A stretch of 64,000 bases of DNA from Hyphomicrobiales bacterium (GCA_900471925.1 UCGV01000025.1:62001-126000), one strand, 5' to 3'. Positions 44,163 to 52,905 are shown, counted from the stretch's first letter. The notes: generated by a model not told the origin, from the sequence alone. Made by a program: numbers and translations.

Positions 44163-44537
44163 ATGTCCCACGCCCCCGGAGAACGCCACCCCTTCCTCGA
44201 CGACCTCACCGCCGATGCCGAGCTTGTCAGCTCCATCCTGCGCGGCCCCGTCACCGGGCGCGAGGCGATCACCCGCGCCGTCAATGCTGTCGGCACCTTC
44301 TACGCCACGCAGACGCCGACCTTTCTGGAAGTCGTAGGCCCGAAGCTCTTTCTCGAATATGATGCCGTGCTGACCAATGGCGAAAAGCTCGCCGCCTCCG
44401 TGGTGGTCGATCGCAATGAAGATGGCTCCGTGCCGCGCGTCAGCGTGCGCATGAGCCCGCTCGGCGCCGTGCTCTCCCTCTCCGCCCATCTGCGCGAAGC
44501 GCTGTCCGGCGAGCTGCCGGATGCGCTTTTTCTCTGA
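44163..44537 (+). CDS. SnoaL-like/NTF2-fold small protein
   Basis: The 124-residue protein resembles the SnoaL/NTF2 cone fold: HPFLDDLTADAELVSSILRGPVTGREAI, TFYATQTPTFLEVVG and a final beta sheet. Such proteins are small cyclases, isomerases or binding proteins for hydrophobic compounds. The ATG at 44163 has caaggaacc upstream. The gene ends 28 bases before the SDR start and lies behind the tandem MarR-like operators. Confidence 0.7.
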   Translation: MSHAPGERHPFLDDLTADAELVSSILRGPVTGREAITRAVNAVGTFYATQTPTFLEVVGPKLFLEYDAVLTNGEKLAASVVVDRNEDGSVPRVSVRMSPLGAVLSLSAHLREALSGELPDALFL

Positions 44538-44565
44538 AAACCCGACCACAGGAAGGACTATCGCC

Positions 44566-45282
44566 ATGAAACTCGAAAACAGCATCGTCTTCGTCACCGG
44601 CGCCAATCGCGGCCTCGGCCTCGCTTTTGCCCGTGCGGCGCGTGATCGCGGCGCGGCCAAGGTCTATGCCGGCATGCGCAAGACGGAAGGCTTCAATGAG
44701 CCCGGCATCATCCCCGTCAGGATCGATGTCACCGACAAGGGATCTGTTGCCGAGGCCGCCAAGCTTGCCGCCGATACGACGCTGCTCGTCAACAATGCCG
44801 GCGTAGCCGAGCTCATCGAGGGCGCGCTTTCCGGCGATGTCGAGGAGCAGTCGCGCCGCATGTTCGATGTGAACTATTACGGCGTGGTGCGCACCACGCA
44901 AGCTTTCGCGCCAGCTCTCCTTGGCAAGCCGCAGGCTGCCATCATAAATGTCCTCTCCGATATCGTCTGGCTGGCCCGCCCGATCCTGACGCCCTACGCC
45001 GCTTCCAAGGCGGCCGCCTGGAGCTATACGAACCAACTGCGGCATGATCTCGTCGACAAGGGCATCCAGGTTCTCGGCCTGCATGTCGGCTTCCTCGATA
45101 CGGATATGACCAATGGCATCGACGTGCCGAAGACGAGCCCAGAGGATGTGGCGCGCCAGACCTATGATGCGCTCGTGGCCGGCAAGAACGAGATAATGGC
45201 CGATGACGGCACGCGGGCGCTGAAGAGCACGCTTTCGGCCGAAGCGCCCGGCTATATCGCGCCGCCGGAAGGTGTGATCTGA
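44566..45282 (+). CDS. short-chain dehydrogenase/reductase
   Basis: A 238-residue classical SDR with TGANRGLGLAFARA (TGxxxGxG), NNAG and a Ser-Tyr-Lys set (NVLSDI; YAASKAAAWSY). It starts at the ATG at 44566 behind caggaaggacta. It is co-transcribed with the SnoaL-like gene and probably repressed by the MarR protein downstream. Carbonyl reduction of an unknown compound is expected. Confidence 0.9.
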   Translation: MKLENSIVFVTGANRGLGLAFARAARDRGAAKVYAGMRKTEGFNEPGIIPVRIDVTDKGSVAEAAKLAADTTLLVNNAGVAELIEGALSGDVEEQSRRMFDVNYYGVVRTTQAFAPALLGKPQAAIINVLSDIVWLARPILTPYAASKAAAWSYTNQLRHDLVDKGIQVLGLHVGFLDTDMTNGIDVPKTSPEDVARQTYDALVAGKNEIMADDGTRALKSTLSAEAPGYIAPPEGVI

Positions 45283-45289
45283 CGACCAG

Positions 45290-45389
45290 GCAATTCCAGC
45301 AAAAGTGTTGAGCGGTTTTGCGTCCGGAATTGCGCAAGGCAAGAGCAATTCCAGCAAAAGTGTGAAGCGGTTTTTGCGTCAGGAATTGC
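45290..45389. repeat. two tandem copies of the GCAATTCC...GGAATTGC element
   Basis: Copies at 45290-45333 and 45345-45389 share gcaattccagcaaaagtgt, an agcggtttttgcg-type middle and ggaattgc at the end. Each is an imperfect palindrome (GCAATTCC/GGAATTGC outer arms, GCAAAA/TTTTGC inner). A third copy lies in coding sequence at 56250-56293. Confidence 0.7.
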
Positions 45390-45468
45390 GCAAGACAAAG
45401 AGATGGCGTGGAGCTTTTCGATGCTCCGCGCCACGTGCTACGACGAATGAAATCGAAAGGAAATCGCC

Positions 45469-45930
45469 ATGCTGCAAGCCAATCAACCGCTTGGAATAGA
45501 CCAATGCACCTGCTCGGCCATGCGCAAGGCAACAAGGCAGATCACCCGGCTCTACGACAGCCATCTCGCACCCTCTGGCCTCAGCATCACACAGTTCTCG
45601 ATGCTGGCAACGCTTGAGGAAGCCGGCGGCGCGACGGTGAACGGGCTTGCCGAACGGCTGGATATCGAGCGCACGGCAACCGGCAAGATGGCGGGCTATC
45701 TGGAGCGCGACGGCTATCTGACGGTGCGGCCCTCGCCCGATGACGGGCGGGTGCGGATCATCGAGATCACGGATGCCGGACGGGCGCTGCACAAGCGCGC
45801 CGAGCCCATGTGGGAGGCGGCGCAGGCGGAATTTGCGCGGCTGAACGGCGTCGGCAATGTAGCTGCGCTGCGGGCGGGGCTGCGGGAGATGGCAGTGGGT
45901 GACATGCCTGCGGATACCGCGGCGGAATGA
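45469..45930 (+). CDS. MarR family regulator
   Basis: The 153-residue protein has the MarR winged helix (about 40-110; LSITQFSMLATLEEAGGATV, LAERLDIERTATGKMAGYLE, wing RPSPDDGRVRIIEIT). The N-terminus QPLGIDQCTCSAMRKATRQ has two Cys residues that could sense oxidants. An aaaggaaa ribosome site precedes it. It follows the SnoaL/SDR genes and is the likely binder of the tandem GAGCATATGCTC sites at 44072-44124. Confidence 0.9.
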   Translation: MLQANQPLGIDQCTCSAMRKATRQITRLYDSHLAPSGLSITQFSMLATLEEAGGATVNGLAERLDIERTATGKMAGYLERDGYLTVRPSPDDGRVRIIEITDAGRALHKRAEPMWEAAQAEFARLNGVGNVAALRAGLREMAVGDMPADTAAE

Positions 45931-45949
45931 GCCTGCGGAGGGGCGCGCA

Positions 45950-46495
45950 ATGGCCGAGCCGATACGCATCGAAGACTACTCGCCCGAATGGCCCGAGGAA
46001 TTCCTGAGGTTCGGCCTGCTGCTGCGCGCCCATCTCGGCGATCTGGCTCCGAGGATCGACCATATCGGCTCCACCTCCATACCGGGTCTCGCCGCCAAGC
46101 CGATCGTCGATATCCAGGTCTCGGTCGCAAGCTTCGGGCCGATGGCGCCGCTGGAAGCGGCCATGAATGCCGCCGGCTTCATCTGGCGCAGGGATAATCC
46201 CGACCTGACCAAGCGCTATTTCCGGGAAGGGCCCGGCGCCCGCCGCACCCATATCCACATCCGCCGGCTCGGCTCCTGGCACGAGCAATGGGCGCTGCTG
46301 TTTCGGGACTATATGCGCGCGCATATCGGGGAGCATGAGCCCTATGCGCTGCTGAAACGGCGCCTGGCTGCGGAGTTCGGTGCGGATCGGCAGGGTTATA
46401 CGGATGCCAAGGATGAGCATTTCTGGGCCGTGATCCGCAGAGCGGATCGCTGGGCGGCGGAGACGGGATGGGTGGCGGCGGCGAGTGATGTTTGA
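45950..46495 (+). CDS. GrpB family protein (UPF0157)
   Basis: A 181-residue protein with the GrpB pattern: IEDYSPEWPEEFLRF, IDHIGSTSIPGLAAKPIVDI and THIHIRRLGSWHEQWALLFRDYM. The family belongs to the nucleotidyltransferase superfamily but has no firmly assigned reaction; some members are fused to dephospho-CoA kinase. The ATG at 45950 has cggaggggcg upstream. It follows the MarR gene by 19 bases and may be in the same operon. Confidence 0.85.
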   Translation: MAEPIRIEDYSPEWPEEFLRFGLLLRAHLGDLAPRIDHIGSTSIPGLAAKPIVDIQVSVASFGPMAPLEAAMNAAGFIWRRDNPDLTKRYFREGPGARRTHIHIRRLGSWHEQWALLFRDYMRAHIGEHEPYALLKRRLAAEFGADRQGYTDAKDEHFWAVIRRADRWAAETGWVAAASDV

Positions 46496-46831
46496 GGCGG
46501 GGCTCTGCCCTGCGCCGCTCGCCAAAGCTTTGGAATGAAGGGTTTTTCCGCCTCTCGCCTCGAGTTTGCCTGGGGCACCAACGCCCACCTCCCCACTCCT
46601 CATCCCTGTGCCCGTCACAGGGATCCAGCCTGCTCAAGTCCTTGAGCAGGATAGACTTTTTGCCCATCGCATTTATCGGAGTCATTCACCGCGCGGACGC
46701 GCGGTGGCTGGATCTCTGTGACATCCCTGGCGTCAACGCCAGGACACAGAGATGAGGGAGCTTGGGGTAAGCCGCAGTGACCCAATTGGACGCCGCCGGG
46801 AGAGTGATGTGTGAGGTCCCAGCCCACCACC
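46496..46831. other. intergenic filled by a palindromic repeat
   Basis: No gene is seen; most of the stretch is copy A of a composite palindromic repeat (46600-46756), with GC-rich non-repeat sequence on each side. Confidence 0.5.
46600..46756. repeat. composite intergenic palindrome, copy A
   Basis: The order is ccctgtg/cacaggg stem, CCTGCTCAAG-tc-CTTGAGCAGG stem, agactttttg, CACCGCGCG/CGCGCGGTG stem, ggctggatctctgtgac and CCTGGCGT-ca-ACGCCAGG stem. A second copy (52277-52459) keeps the layout but changes stem bases in a compensating way. Confidence 0.65.
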
Positions 46832-47554
46832 TCACCCCGCCAATTTCACAACAGTCTCATCCGTCGTCCAGATCCCGTTCGCCATGAAGCGGAAATTGAT
46901 CAGCGCCGCGAGATACCCATCCCCATCCGGCAGTTTCGGCGCGGCCACGGCATCGCGCACCACCGCCACCTCGAAGCCGGCCTCCAGCAGATCGCGCATG
47001 TGCGACTCCACGCACATATTGGCCAGCATCCCGCACAGGATCACCTGATTGATGCCGCGCTTGCCGAGCTGCAGCTTGAGGTCGTTCGCCTGCGGGCCAT
47101 AGACCTTGTGCGGCGAGCAGATGATGGTCTTGCCGTCCTCGATATAGGGCTTGAACTCTTCCATGAAATCCGCCCCCGAGCCGCGAAAGCCTTCCACCGT
47201 ATAGGGGCCGTTGCGATCGAAGGCGCCGGTCATGTGCTGGAATTTTTCGAGCGGCGCCTCGCAGCGCCAGCAATGGTCCCAGCCGTAATAGTAATGCGGC
47301 GAAACCGCCACCACGATGCCCGCCTTCTTGGCGGCGGCGAAAAGCTCCACGAGGTTCGGCACGAGATTGTTTTCGGTCACGCTCTCGCCGACCGCCGCCC
47401 AGGCCTTGCCGGTGGGGCTCATCACATCCACCTGCGGATCGATGACGACGAGCGCGGTGCGCTTGAGATCCAGCACCATCCCGGTCTTCGGAAGCACAGG
47501 GTTTGGCGTATCGGCATAACGTTCGGCGGATTGCGGCGAATAATTCGGCTTCAT
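46832..47554 (-). CDS. isochorismatase-like cysteine hydrolase
   Basis: A 240-residue cysteine hydrolase: TALVVIDPQVDVMSP (catalytic Asp), HKVYG with the cis-peptide region, and VILCGMLANMCVESHMRDLLE (nucleophilic Cys). The family includes isochorismatase, N-carbamoylsarcosine amidase and biuret hydrolase. The ATG at 47554 has cagaggatccg upstream. Its neighbours, a hydantoin-racemase-like protein and an MFS transporter, favour an amidase acting on a ureido or hydantoin-type compound (inference). Confidence 0.87.
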   Translation of the reverse strand: MKPNYSPQSAERYADTPNPVLPKTGMVLDLKRTALVVIDPQVDVMSPTGKAWAAVGESVTENNLVPNLVELFAAAKKAGIVVAVSPHYYYGWDHCWRCEAPLEKFQHMTGAFDRNGPYTVEGFRGSGADFMEEFKPYIEDGKTIICSPHKVYGPQANDLKLQLGKRGINQVILCGMLANMCVESHMRDLLEAGFEVAVVRDAVAAPKLPDGDGYLAALINFRFMANGIWTTDETVVKLAG

Positions 47555-47679
47555 GAACGGATCCTCTGAAAACGGATGGGGTGAGACTGGGCCAGCGCGC
47601 CTGTCGCAAATGGCGACGGGTGGAAGTCTACACCCCGGCCCCGGCCGGAGGATGTTAGAACAGGTAAAATCCGGTAAAT

Positions 47680-48363
47680 TCACCGCCCGCGGATTTGCGT
47701 TCTGTCAGGTTTCATGCCCTCGCCCCGCCCAAGCAGCGCCCGCACCGCCGAGGCGACCGGCGAGAGCACCGGGCGCGCAAAGCGGCCCTTCAGCGCTTCC
47801 GCCGCCTGGCCGAGCGGGCCGCCGCCGATGATGACGGCCTCGGCGCCATCCGTTTCGAAACATTGCCCCACCGCCTCGCCGAGTGCGGCATTCAGCGCCT
47901 GCACATTGCCCGTCAGCGCCCGGGGATCGCCGGCGGTGCAGCGCGTGCCGCGATACTGGCCGGCAAGGCCGAGGCGCGCGGCTTGCTGATCGATGATCTC
48001 GAGCAGGTCGGGCGTGGTCGTCGCCACGCTGAAGCGCCGCCCGCCTTCTGCCGCCTCCAGCATGGAAGCCTCGCAGATGCCGGTAACGGGCACGGAGACG
48101 CGGCGGCGCAGTTCCTCCAGGCCGGGATCGCCGAAGGCGGCGATGATGATGCCGATGCAGCCGGCGCCGTGCCGGGTGCCGATCTCCACCACTTCGTCTG
48201 CCGCACGCGCCAGCTCTGAGGGCGTGGTAATCATGGACGGGCTGCGCGCCGCCGTGGCTCCCGCCACCGCGACGCGCCGATCCGCCACAGCCTCGGCAAT
48301 GGCAAGCATCATGCTTGTCGTTGCCTCGGAACTGTTCGGATTGATGAGCAGGATATGGTTCAT
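47680..48363 (-). CDS. Asp/Glu/hydantoin racemase family protein
   Basis: A 227-residue member of the aspartate/glutamate/hydantoin racemase superfamily. Marks are ILLINPNSSEATTSMML, GIIIAAFGDPGLEELRR (first region), VTGICEASMLEAAEGGRRFSVATT, and TRCTAGDPRAL with a Cys near the second half. One of the two usual catalytic Cys positions reads Ala-Phe-Gly-Asp here, as in hydantoin racemase relatives with maleate-isomerase-like variation. It is 15 bases after the MFS gene. Confidence 0.82.
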   Translation of the reverse strand: MNHILLINPNSSEATTSMMLAIAEAVADRRVAVAGATAARSPSMITTPSELARAADEVVEIGTRHGAGCIGIIIAAFGDPGLEELRRRVSVPVTGICEASMLEAAEGGRRFSVATTTPDLLEIIDQQAARLGLAGQYRGTRCTAGDPRALTGNVQALNAALGEAVGQCFETDGAEAVIIGGGPLGQAAEALKGRFARPVLSPVASAVRALLGRGEGMKPDRTQIRGR

Positions 48364-48378
48364 TCTATCTCGCGGGTT

Positions 48379-49821
48379 TCATGCGGTAGCCTGGGCAGAA
48401 CCGAGGTAAGAGCCCTCCGTTTCGGCCGGCTTGGTCACGTCTTCCATTGACTTGCCATAGGTTTCCGGCCCGAGCTGGATGCAGAAGGCGAAGATCGCAT
48501 ACATGCCGGCCGCCAGGGCAAAGACGCCGGTCATGCCGTAGCTGTCAAACAGCGAGCCGGCAACCGTGGGGAAGATCGAGCCCGCGGCCGAGCCGGTGGC
48601 GAGGATGAAGGCGACGCCGAAGCCACGGATGCGGGTGGGATAAAGCTCCGGCGCATAGACCCAGATCGACGTGTTGAGCAGCAGCACGAAGAACTGGAAG
48701 ACGGCGCCGAAGAAGAGCACGAGATAGATATTGACCCCGAGATAGACGATGGAGAGCGCCGCCACGCAGGCAAGGATCGAGCCCACTGTCAGCACCTTCT
48801 TGCGCGGCAGATAATAGCCGAAGCAGGAGGCGGCAATCGCCCCGAGCACGCTGCCGCTCTGGATAATCATCGAGTAGAGAAGGCTGCCGGAATAGGTGTA
48901 GCCCATCGAAACGAAGATGCTCGGCATCAGCGTCAGCACCGAAAGCTGGGCGCCGTAGCTCATCAGGATGGCGATGGCGACGGAAATGGTGCGGCCGAGA
49001 TAGGGCATCTTGAAGAGATCACGCCAGGCGCTCTTGGCGGGCGCTGCCGCAACGTCACCTTCCGTAAGATAAGCCGTCACCTTCACATCGCGCTTGCCGA
49101 GCGAGCCGCCGGCAAGCCGGGAGAGCACGCCGTTCGCCTCCTTGATACGATTCTGCGACACGAGGAAACGCGGCGTTTCCGGCACCAGGCGGCGGTAGAA
49201 GGTGACGAGCAGTGCCGGCAGCGCAAGGGCTGCAAACAGCCAGCGCCAGCCATCCTCGCCGGGAAAGATGCTGAAGATCAGCAGGCCGAAGGCGGGTGCG
49301 AGGAAATTGCCGAAGCCGCCGGCCGCCACATTGACCATGCCGGCCGCCATGCCACGAAATTTCGGCGAGCAGAATTCGGCCAGCATCGTCACCGCCGTCG
49401 AGATCTCTCCCCCGACGCCGAAGCCGACGACGGCGCGCGCCACGCAGAGAAAGGCAAAGTTCGGGGCAACCGCGCAGGCGGCCGAACCGATGGTGAAGAG
49501 CAGAAGGTTGATCGCCAGCATCACGCGCCGCCCGTAGCGGTCTCCGATCAGGCCGGAGAGCAGGCGCCCGAGCGCGGCACTGGCAAAGGTGATCGTGTTG
49601 AGCAGGCCGATATCCGTACCGGTCAGTGCCCATTCATTCTTCAGCATCGGGCCGATGACGCCGATCGTGTTCTGCTCGAAACTGTCGAACAGGCAGCCGA
49701 CAAGGATCAGCGCGATGATCTGCTTGTGCGCCTTGGTCAGCCCGATGCGATTGAGAGCGCCCTCCAATTGCTGGACGGCGGGTGATGAATTTCCAGTCTG
49801 CAACATGGATTCTGCGGCCAT
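48379..49821 (-). CDS. MFS transporter (sugar/organic acid porter type)
   Basis: A 480-residue 12-helix permease with the metabolite:H+ symporter signatures GLIGDRYGRRVML (loop 2-3), ELYPTRIRGFGVAFILATGSAAG (helix 10-11) and RLVPETPRFLVSQNR in the central loop. Uptake of an organic anion or ureide substrate is likely. The ATG at 49821 follows gaggtggaacgcaa. It heads the operon with the racemase and cysteine hydrolase, opposite the RpiR regulator; one RpiR-type site (49847-49862) lies just upstream. Confidence 0.87.
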   Translation of the reverse strand: MAAESMLQTGNSSPAVQQLEGALNRIGLTKAHKQIIALILVGCLFDSFEQNTIGVIGPMLKNEWALTGTDIGLLNTITFASAALGRLLSGLIGDRYGRRVMLAINLLLFTIGSAACAVAPNFAFLCVARAVVGFGVGGEISTAVTMLAEFCSPKFRGMAAGMVNVAAGGFGNFLAPAFGLLIFSIFPGEDGWRWLFAALALPALLVTFYRRLVPETPRFLVSQNRIKEANGVLSRLAGGSLGKRDVKVTAYLTEGDVAAAPAKSAWRDLFKMPYLGRTISVAIAILMSYGAQLSVLTLMPSIFVSMGYTYSGSLLYSMIIQSGSVLGAIAASCFGYYLPRKKVLTVGSILACVAALSIVYLGVNIYLVLFFGAVFQFFVLLLNTSIWVYAPELYPTRIRGFGVAFILATGSAAGSIFPTVAGSLFDSYGMTGVFALAAGMYAIFAFCIQLGPETYGKSMEDVTKPAETEGSYLGSAQATA

Positions 49822-49846
49822 TTGCGTTCCACCTCTTTTATCGTCG

Positions 49847-49862
49847 TGAAAATTTGTTTTCA
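49847..49862. promoter_or_regulatory. RpiR operator copy 1
   Basis: TGAAAA-TTTG-TTTTCA inverted repeat, 25 bases before the MFS start codon; it shares the arms with the perfect palindrome at 50017-50032. Confidence 0.55.
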
Positions 49863-50016
49863 TCCGCACGATTAAGAAAACATAAAATCCTCACCTCGTC
49901 CAACAGGATTCTGCCAAAATCATCGGCAAATTTACCATTGCCTAAATATGCATCAAAACACTGAAAATCAGGCATGGCAACCGCTTGCGCAAAGAGCATC
50001 TTTCGAACTATTTTTG

Positions 50017-50032
50017 TGAAAATGCATTTTCA
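50017..50032. promoter_or_regulatory. RpiR operator copy 2, perfect palindrome
   Basis: TGAAAATGCATTTTCA is a perfect 16-bp palindrome that ends at the first possible ATG of the RpiR gene. Two such sites in the divergent region point to joint repression of regulator and catabolic operon. Confidence 0.6.
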
Positions 50033-50886
50033 TGAGGCATGCCGTGAACGCAGACGCCCCCTCCTTTCTGACCCGCGCCCGCGAAGCGCTCGACTCGCTG
50101 CACCCGGCCGAGCGCCGGCTCGGCGAATTCCTCTGCGATTTTCCGGGGGAGCTTGCCGCCTATTCGGCTTCGGAACTGGCAACGCTCGCCCAGGTTTCGA
50201 ACGCCACGGTCTCCCGCTTCGTCAAGCGGCTCGGCTACGAGAATTACGAGGAGGCCCGCCGCCACGCCCGCACGGAGACGCAGACCGGCTCGCGCCTCTT
50301 CCTGTCGAAGGCGGCCGATAGCGGCGGCGTGCAATCGCTGCAGGCCCATGTCGCCCAGAGCAAGGAGAATATCGAGGGCACGTTCCTGGCCATCACCGAG
50401 GGGCAGATCAACTCCGCCGTCGATGCCATTCTCTCGGCCCGCAAGACCTGGGTCCTGGGCTTCCGCAGCAGCCACGCCTTTGCCGATTACCTGCGCTGGC
50501 AGATGACGCAGGTGGTGGAGAACATCGTCTCCATACCCGCCGGCGGTGAAACCCTGGGCGAGCACCTGATCAGCGTGACATCAGACGATGTCTTCATCGT
50601 CTTCGGCCTGCGCCGCCGCGTCGCCAAGATGGAGGCGATCCTCGCCATGGCGGAAAGGAGCGGCGCCAAGCTGCTCTATATCACCGACGAGGGCGCACCA
50701 CCCCGCACCACCGCCACCTGGCATTTCCGCTGCCAGACACTCGCCCCCGGCCCGCTCTTCAACCACGTGGCCGTGATGGCGCTCTGCCACCTCCTGGTGA
50801 CACGCGCGATCGAGAAAAGCGGCACGGCAGGCCGCAAGCGCCTGCGCGGCATAGAGGCGGCTGGAGATCTGCTGGAGGAGCTCTAG
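50032..50886 (+). CDS. RpiR/MurR family regulator with SIS domain
   Basis: The 284-residue protein has the RpiR helix-turn-helix (about 5-80; LHPAERRLGEFLCDFPGEL, LAQVSNATVSRFVKRLGYENYEE) and a SIS domain (about 125-255; KTWVLGFRSSHAFADYLRW, VTSDDVFIVFGLRRR) that would bind a sugar phosphate or related metabolite. An alternative start is the GTG at 50044, which has gagg at better spacing and leaves the operator outside the gene. It is divergent from the MFS-racemase-hydrolase operon it probably represses. Confidence 0.88.
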   Translation: MRHAVNADAPSFLTRAREALDSLHPAERRLGEFLCDFPGELAAYSASELATLAQVSNATVSRFVKRLGYENYEEARRHARTETQTGSRLFLSKAADSGGVQSLQAHVAQSKENIEGTFLAITEGQINSAVDAILSARKTWVLGFRSSHAFADYLRWQMTQVVENIVSIPAGGETLGEHLISVTSDDVFIVFGLRRRVAKMEAILAMAERSGAKLLYITDEGAPPRTTATWHFRCQTLAPGPLFNHVAVMALCHLLVTRAIEKSGTAGRKRLRGIEAAGDLLEEL

Positions 50887-51007
50887 GCTCCTCCTCTCTC
50901 GACACCACCCTCACCCGAATTGTGCATTGACGCGTTCTTGCCCCGGCCTACCTCTTTCGCGGGGTTATCTTATCGGGCTGGGGCTGGCGCATCATGAGGA
51001 GGGTGCC

Positions 51008-52171
51008 ATGCCGAATACTGATATGCCGAAATCCGCAAAGGCTCATATGCCGAAACAGGCCATGCCCAAGGGCACGATGGCCAGGGATGCCAAGCCGAAA
51101 AACGGCGCATCCATGCAGCCGGACATGCAAAAGGTGGATGCGCTCGTCGGGCGACTGGTGGGCGATCTCGGGGCCGGTGTCTCCGGCGTTCTCGTCGTGC
51201 TCGGCGATCATCTCGGCCTGTTCAAGGCGATGATGGACGGGCGGCCGCGCTCTTCCATGGAGCTTGCCGAAACGACCGGCCTGACCGAGCGCAACCTGCG
51301 CGAATGGCTGGCGGCGATGGCCGCTGCCGATTACATCACCTATCACGAAGCCTCCGGCAAATTCGCCATGACGCCGGAACAGGCCCTCGTCTTTGCCAAT
51401 GAGGAAAGCCCCGCCTTCTTCGGCGGCGCCTTCGAGATCGTGCAATCCATGTGGATGGACGAGCCGAAGGTGGAGGAAGCCTTCAGGACCGGGCGCGGAA
51501 TGGGCTGGCACGAGCACAGCACCTGCCTCTTCCGCGGCACCGAGCGCTTCTTCCGCCCCGGCTACAACAGCCATCTGGTGACCGAGTGGATCCCGGCGCT
51601 GAAGGGCATGAAGGAAAAGCTGGAGCGCGGAGCGGAAGTGGCCGATGTCGGCTGCGGCCACGGCGCCTCGACGATACTCATGGCCCAGGCCTTCCCGAAA
51701 TCGCATTTCCACGGCTTCGATTATCACGGCCCATCGATCGAGCGGGCAAAACGCGCCGCACAGGAGGCCGGTGTCGCCGACCGCGTTACCTTCGAAAAGG
51801 CCTCCGCAAAGGATTTCCCCGCCGGCAATTACGATCTTGTCGCCATGTTCGACTGCCTGCACGACATGGGAGACCCTGTCGGCGCCGGCCGCCACATCCG
51901 CGACACGATGGCCAAGGACGGCACCTGGATGATCGTCGAGCCCTTCGCCCATGACGGCCTGAAGGACAACCTCAACCCCGTCGGCCGCGTCTATTACGGC
52001 GCCTCGACGATGATCTGCACCCCGGCCTCGATGGCGCAGGAAGTGGGGCTGGGTTTAGGCGCCCAGGCGGGCGAGATGAAGCTGAGAAAGGTGGCGATGG
52101 ATGCCGGCTATCACCATTTCCGCCGGGCGAGCGAGACGCCGTTCAATATGATCTTCGAGGTGCGGAATTGA
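51008..52171 (+). CDS. class I SAM-dependent methyltransferase with Met-Pro-Lys-rich N-terminus
   Basis: A 387-residue protein begins with an unusual low-complexity stretch in which MP recurs (MPNTDMPKSAKAHMPKQAMPKG). A helix-turn-helix-like dimerisation domain follows (about 60-130), then the methyltransferase fold (EVADVGCGHGAST motif I, HGFDYHGPS acidic loop, YDLVAMFDCLHDMGDP). The layout resembles the O-methyltransferase/rossmann fold group acting on small molecules or quinones. A gaggagggtgcc ribosome site precedes the ATG at 51008. The substrate is unknown. Confidence 0.82.
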   Translation: MPNTDMPKSAKAHMPKQAMPKGTMARDAKPKNGASMQPDMQKVDALVGRLVGDLGAGVSGVLVVLGDHLGLFKAMMDGRPRSSMELAETTGLTERNLREWLAAMAAADYITYHEASGKFAMTPEQALVFANEESPAFFGGAFEIVQSMWMDEPKVEEAFRTGRGMGWHEHSTCLFRGTERFFRPGYNSHLVTEWIPALKGMKEKLERGAEVADVGCGHGASTILMAQAFPKSHFHGFDYHGPSIERAKRAAQEAGVADRVTFEKASAKDFPAGNYDLVAMFDCLHDMGDPVGAGRHIRDTMAKDGTWMIVEPFAHDGLKDNLNPVGRVYYGASTMICTPASMAQEVGLGLGAQAGEMKLRKVAMDAGYHHFRRASETPFNMIFEVRN

Positions 52172-52677
52172 GGTTCTGGCTTCTGGTCTGACGGCTGGGG
52201 ATAGGGCTGGCAGCCCCTGCGGATTTCGTCATCGCCCGAGGCGGTGAGAAGCCCGGAGCCGCCGCCCCCAATCTCCGTCATTCCCTCCTCGTGCCTGCAC
52301 GAGGGATGTCACAGGAATCTAGCCTGCCCAAGTCCTTGGGCAGGAGAGACTTTTTCTTGTGATTTCAATGCTGGGGATGACGCTTAACAGTATGAATCCT
52401 CCCGGCTTGCAGACGCAAGCCGGCTGGATTTCTGTGACAGGCACAGAAATGACGAGAATGGGGGCGCGCCCCGGCCAATCTCACCAGCTGCGAGGATGCG
52501 GCCCGCCATCGCAGCGGATGCCGGACCCGAACCAAAACGTCCAACCACCCGCAAGTCGCCCAGAAATCCGCCACAAACACCAGAAGCGGCACCCCGTAAC
52601 CGGAGCACCGCTTCAAAAACTTCACGCCTCACGGCGCCTGAGCCAGGCTCCCCTTGCGGAAAGCCCCTAACCCGGTG
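52172..52677. other. intergenic with palindromic repeat copy B
   Basis: Apart from the repeat at 52277-52459 I see no gene. The right part (52460-52677) is the region after the rpsU stop on the minus strand; I find no clear intrinsic terminator there. Confidence 0.4.
52277..52459. repeat. composite intergenic palindrome, copy B
   Basis: It has the same layout as copy A: ccctcctcgtg/cacgaggg stem, CCTGCCCAAG-tc-CTTGGGCAGG stem, agactttttc, CCGGCTTGC/GCAAGCCGG stem, ggctggatttctgtgac and acagaaatga. The second stem differs from copy A by a T/A to C/G pair exchange on both arms, which preserves pairing. Confidence 0.65.
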
Positions 52678-52905
52678 TCAGGACTTCTTCTTCGGAGCGG
52701 CGATCAGGCCTTCGCGCTGCGCCTGCTTGCGGGCGAGCTTGCGAGCGCGGCGGATGGCTTCGCCCTTTTCGCGGGCGCGCTTTTCCGACGGCTTTTCATA
52801 GGCGCTGCGTTCCTTCATTTCGCGGAATACGCCTTCGCGCTGCAGCTTCTTCTTCAGAACGCGGAGTGCCTGTTCGACATTGTTGTCACGGACGAGTACC
52901 TGCAA
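52678..52905 (-). CDS. rpsU: 30S ribosomal protein bS21
   Basis: The 75-residue basic protein matches bS21: QVLVRDNNVEQALRVLKKKL, GVFREMKERSAYEKPSEKR and a Lys/Arg-rich tail (ARKLARKQAQREG). It sits at the 30S platform near the anti-Shine-Dalgarno end of 16S rRNA. The start is a TTG with taaggagataac upstream; no ATG is available. Rhizobia often have several rpsU copies, one beside a cold-shock gene as here. Confidence 0.95.
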   Translation of the reverse strand: MQVLVRDNNVEQALRVLKKKLQREGVFREMKERSAYEKPSEKRAREKGEAIRRARKLARKQAQREGLIAAPKKKS

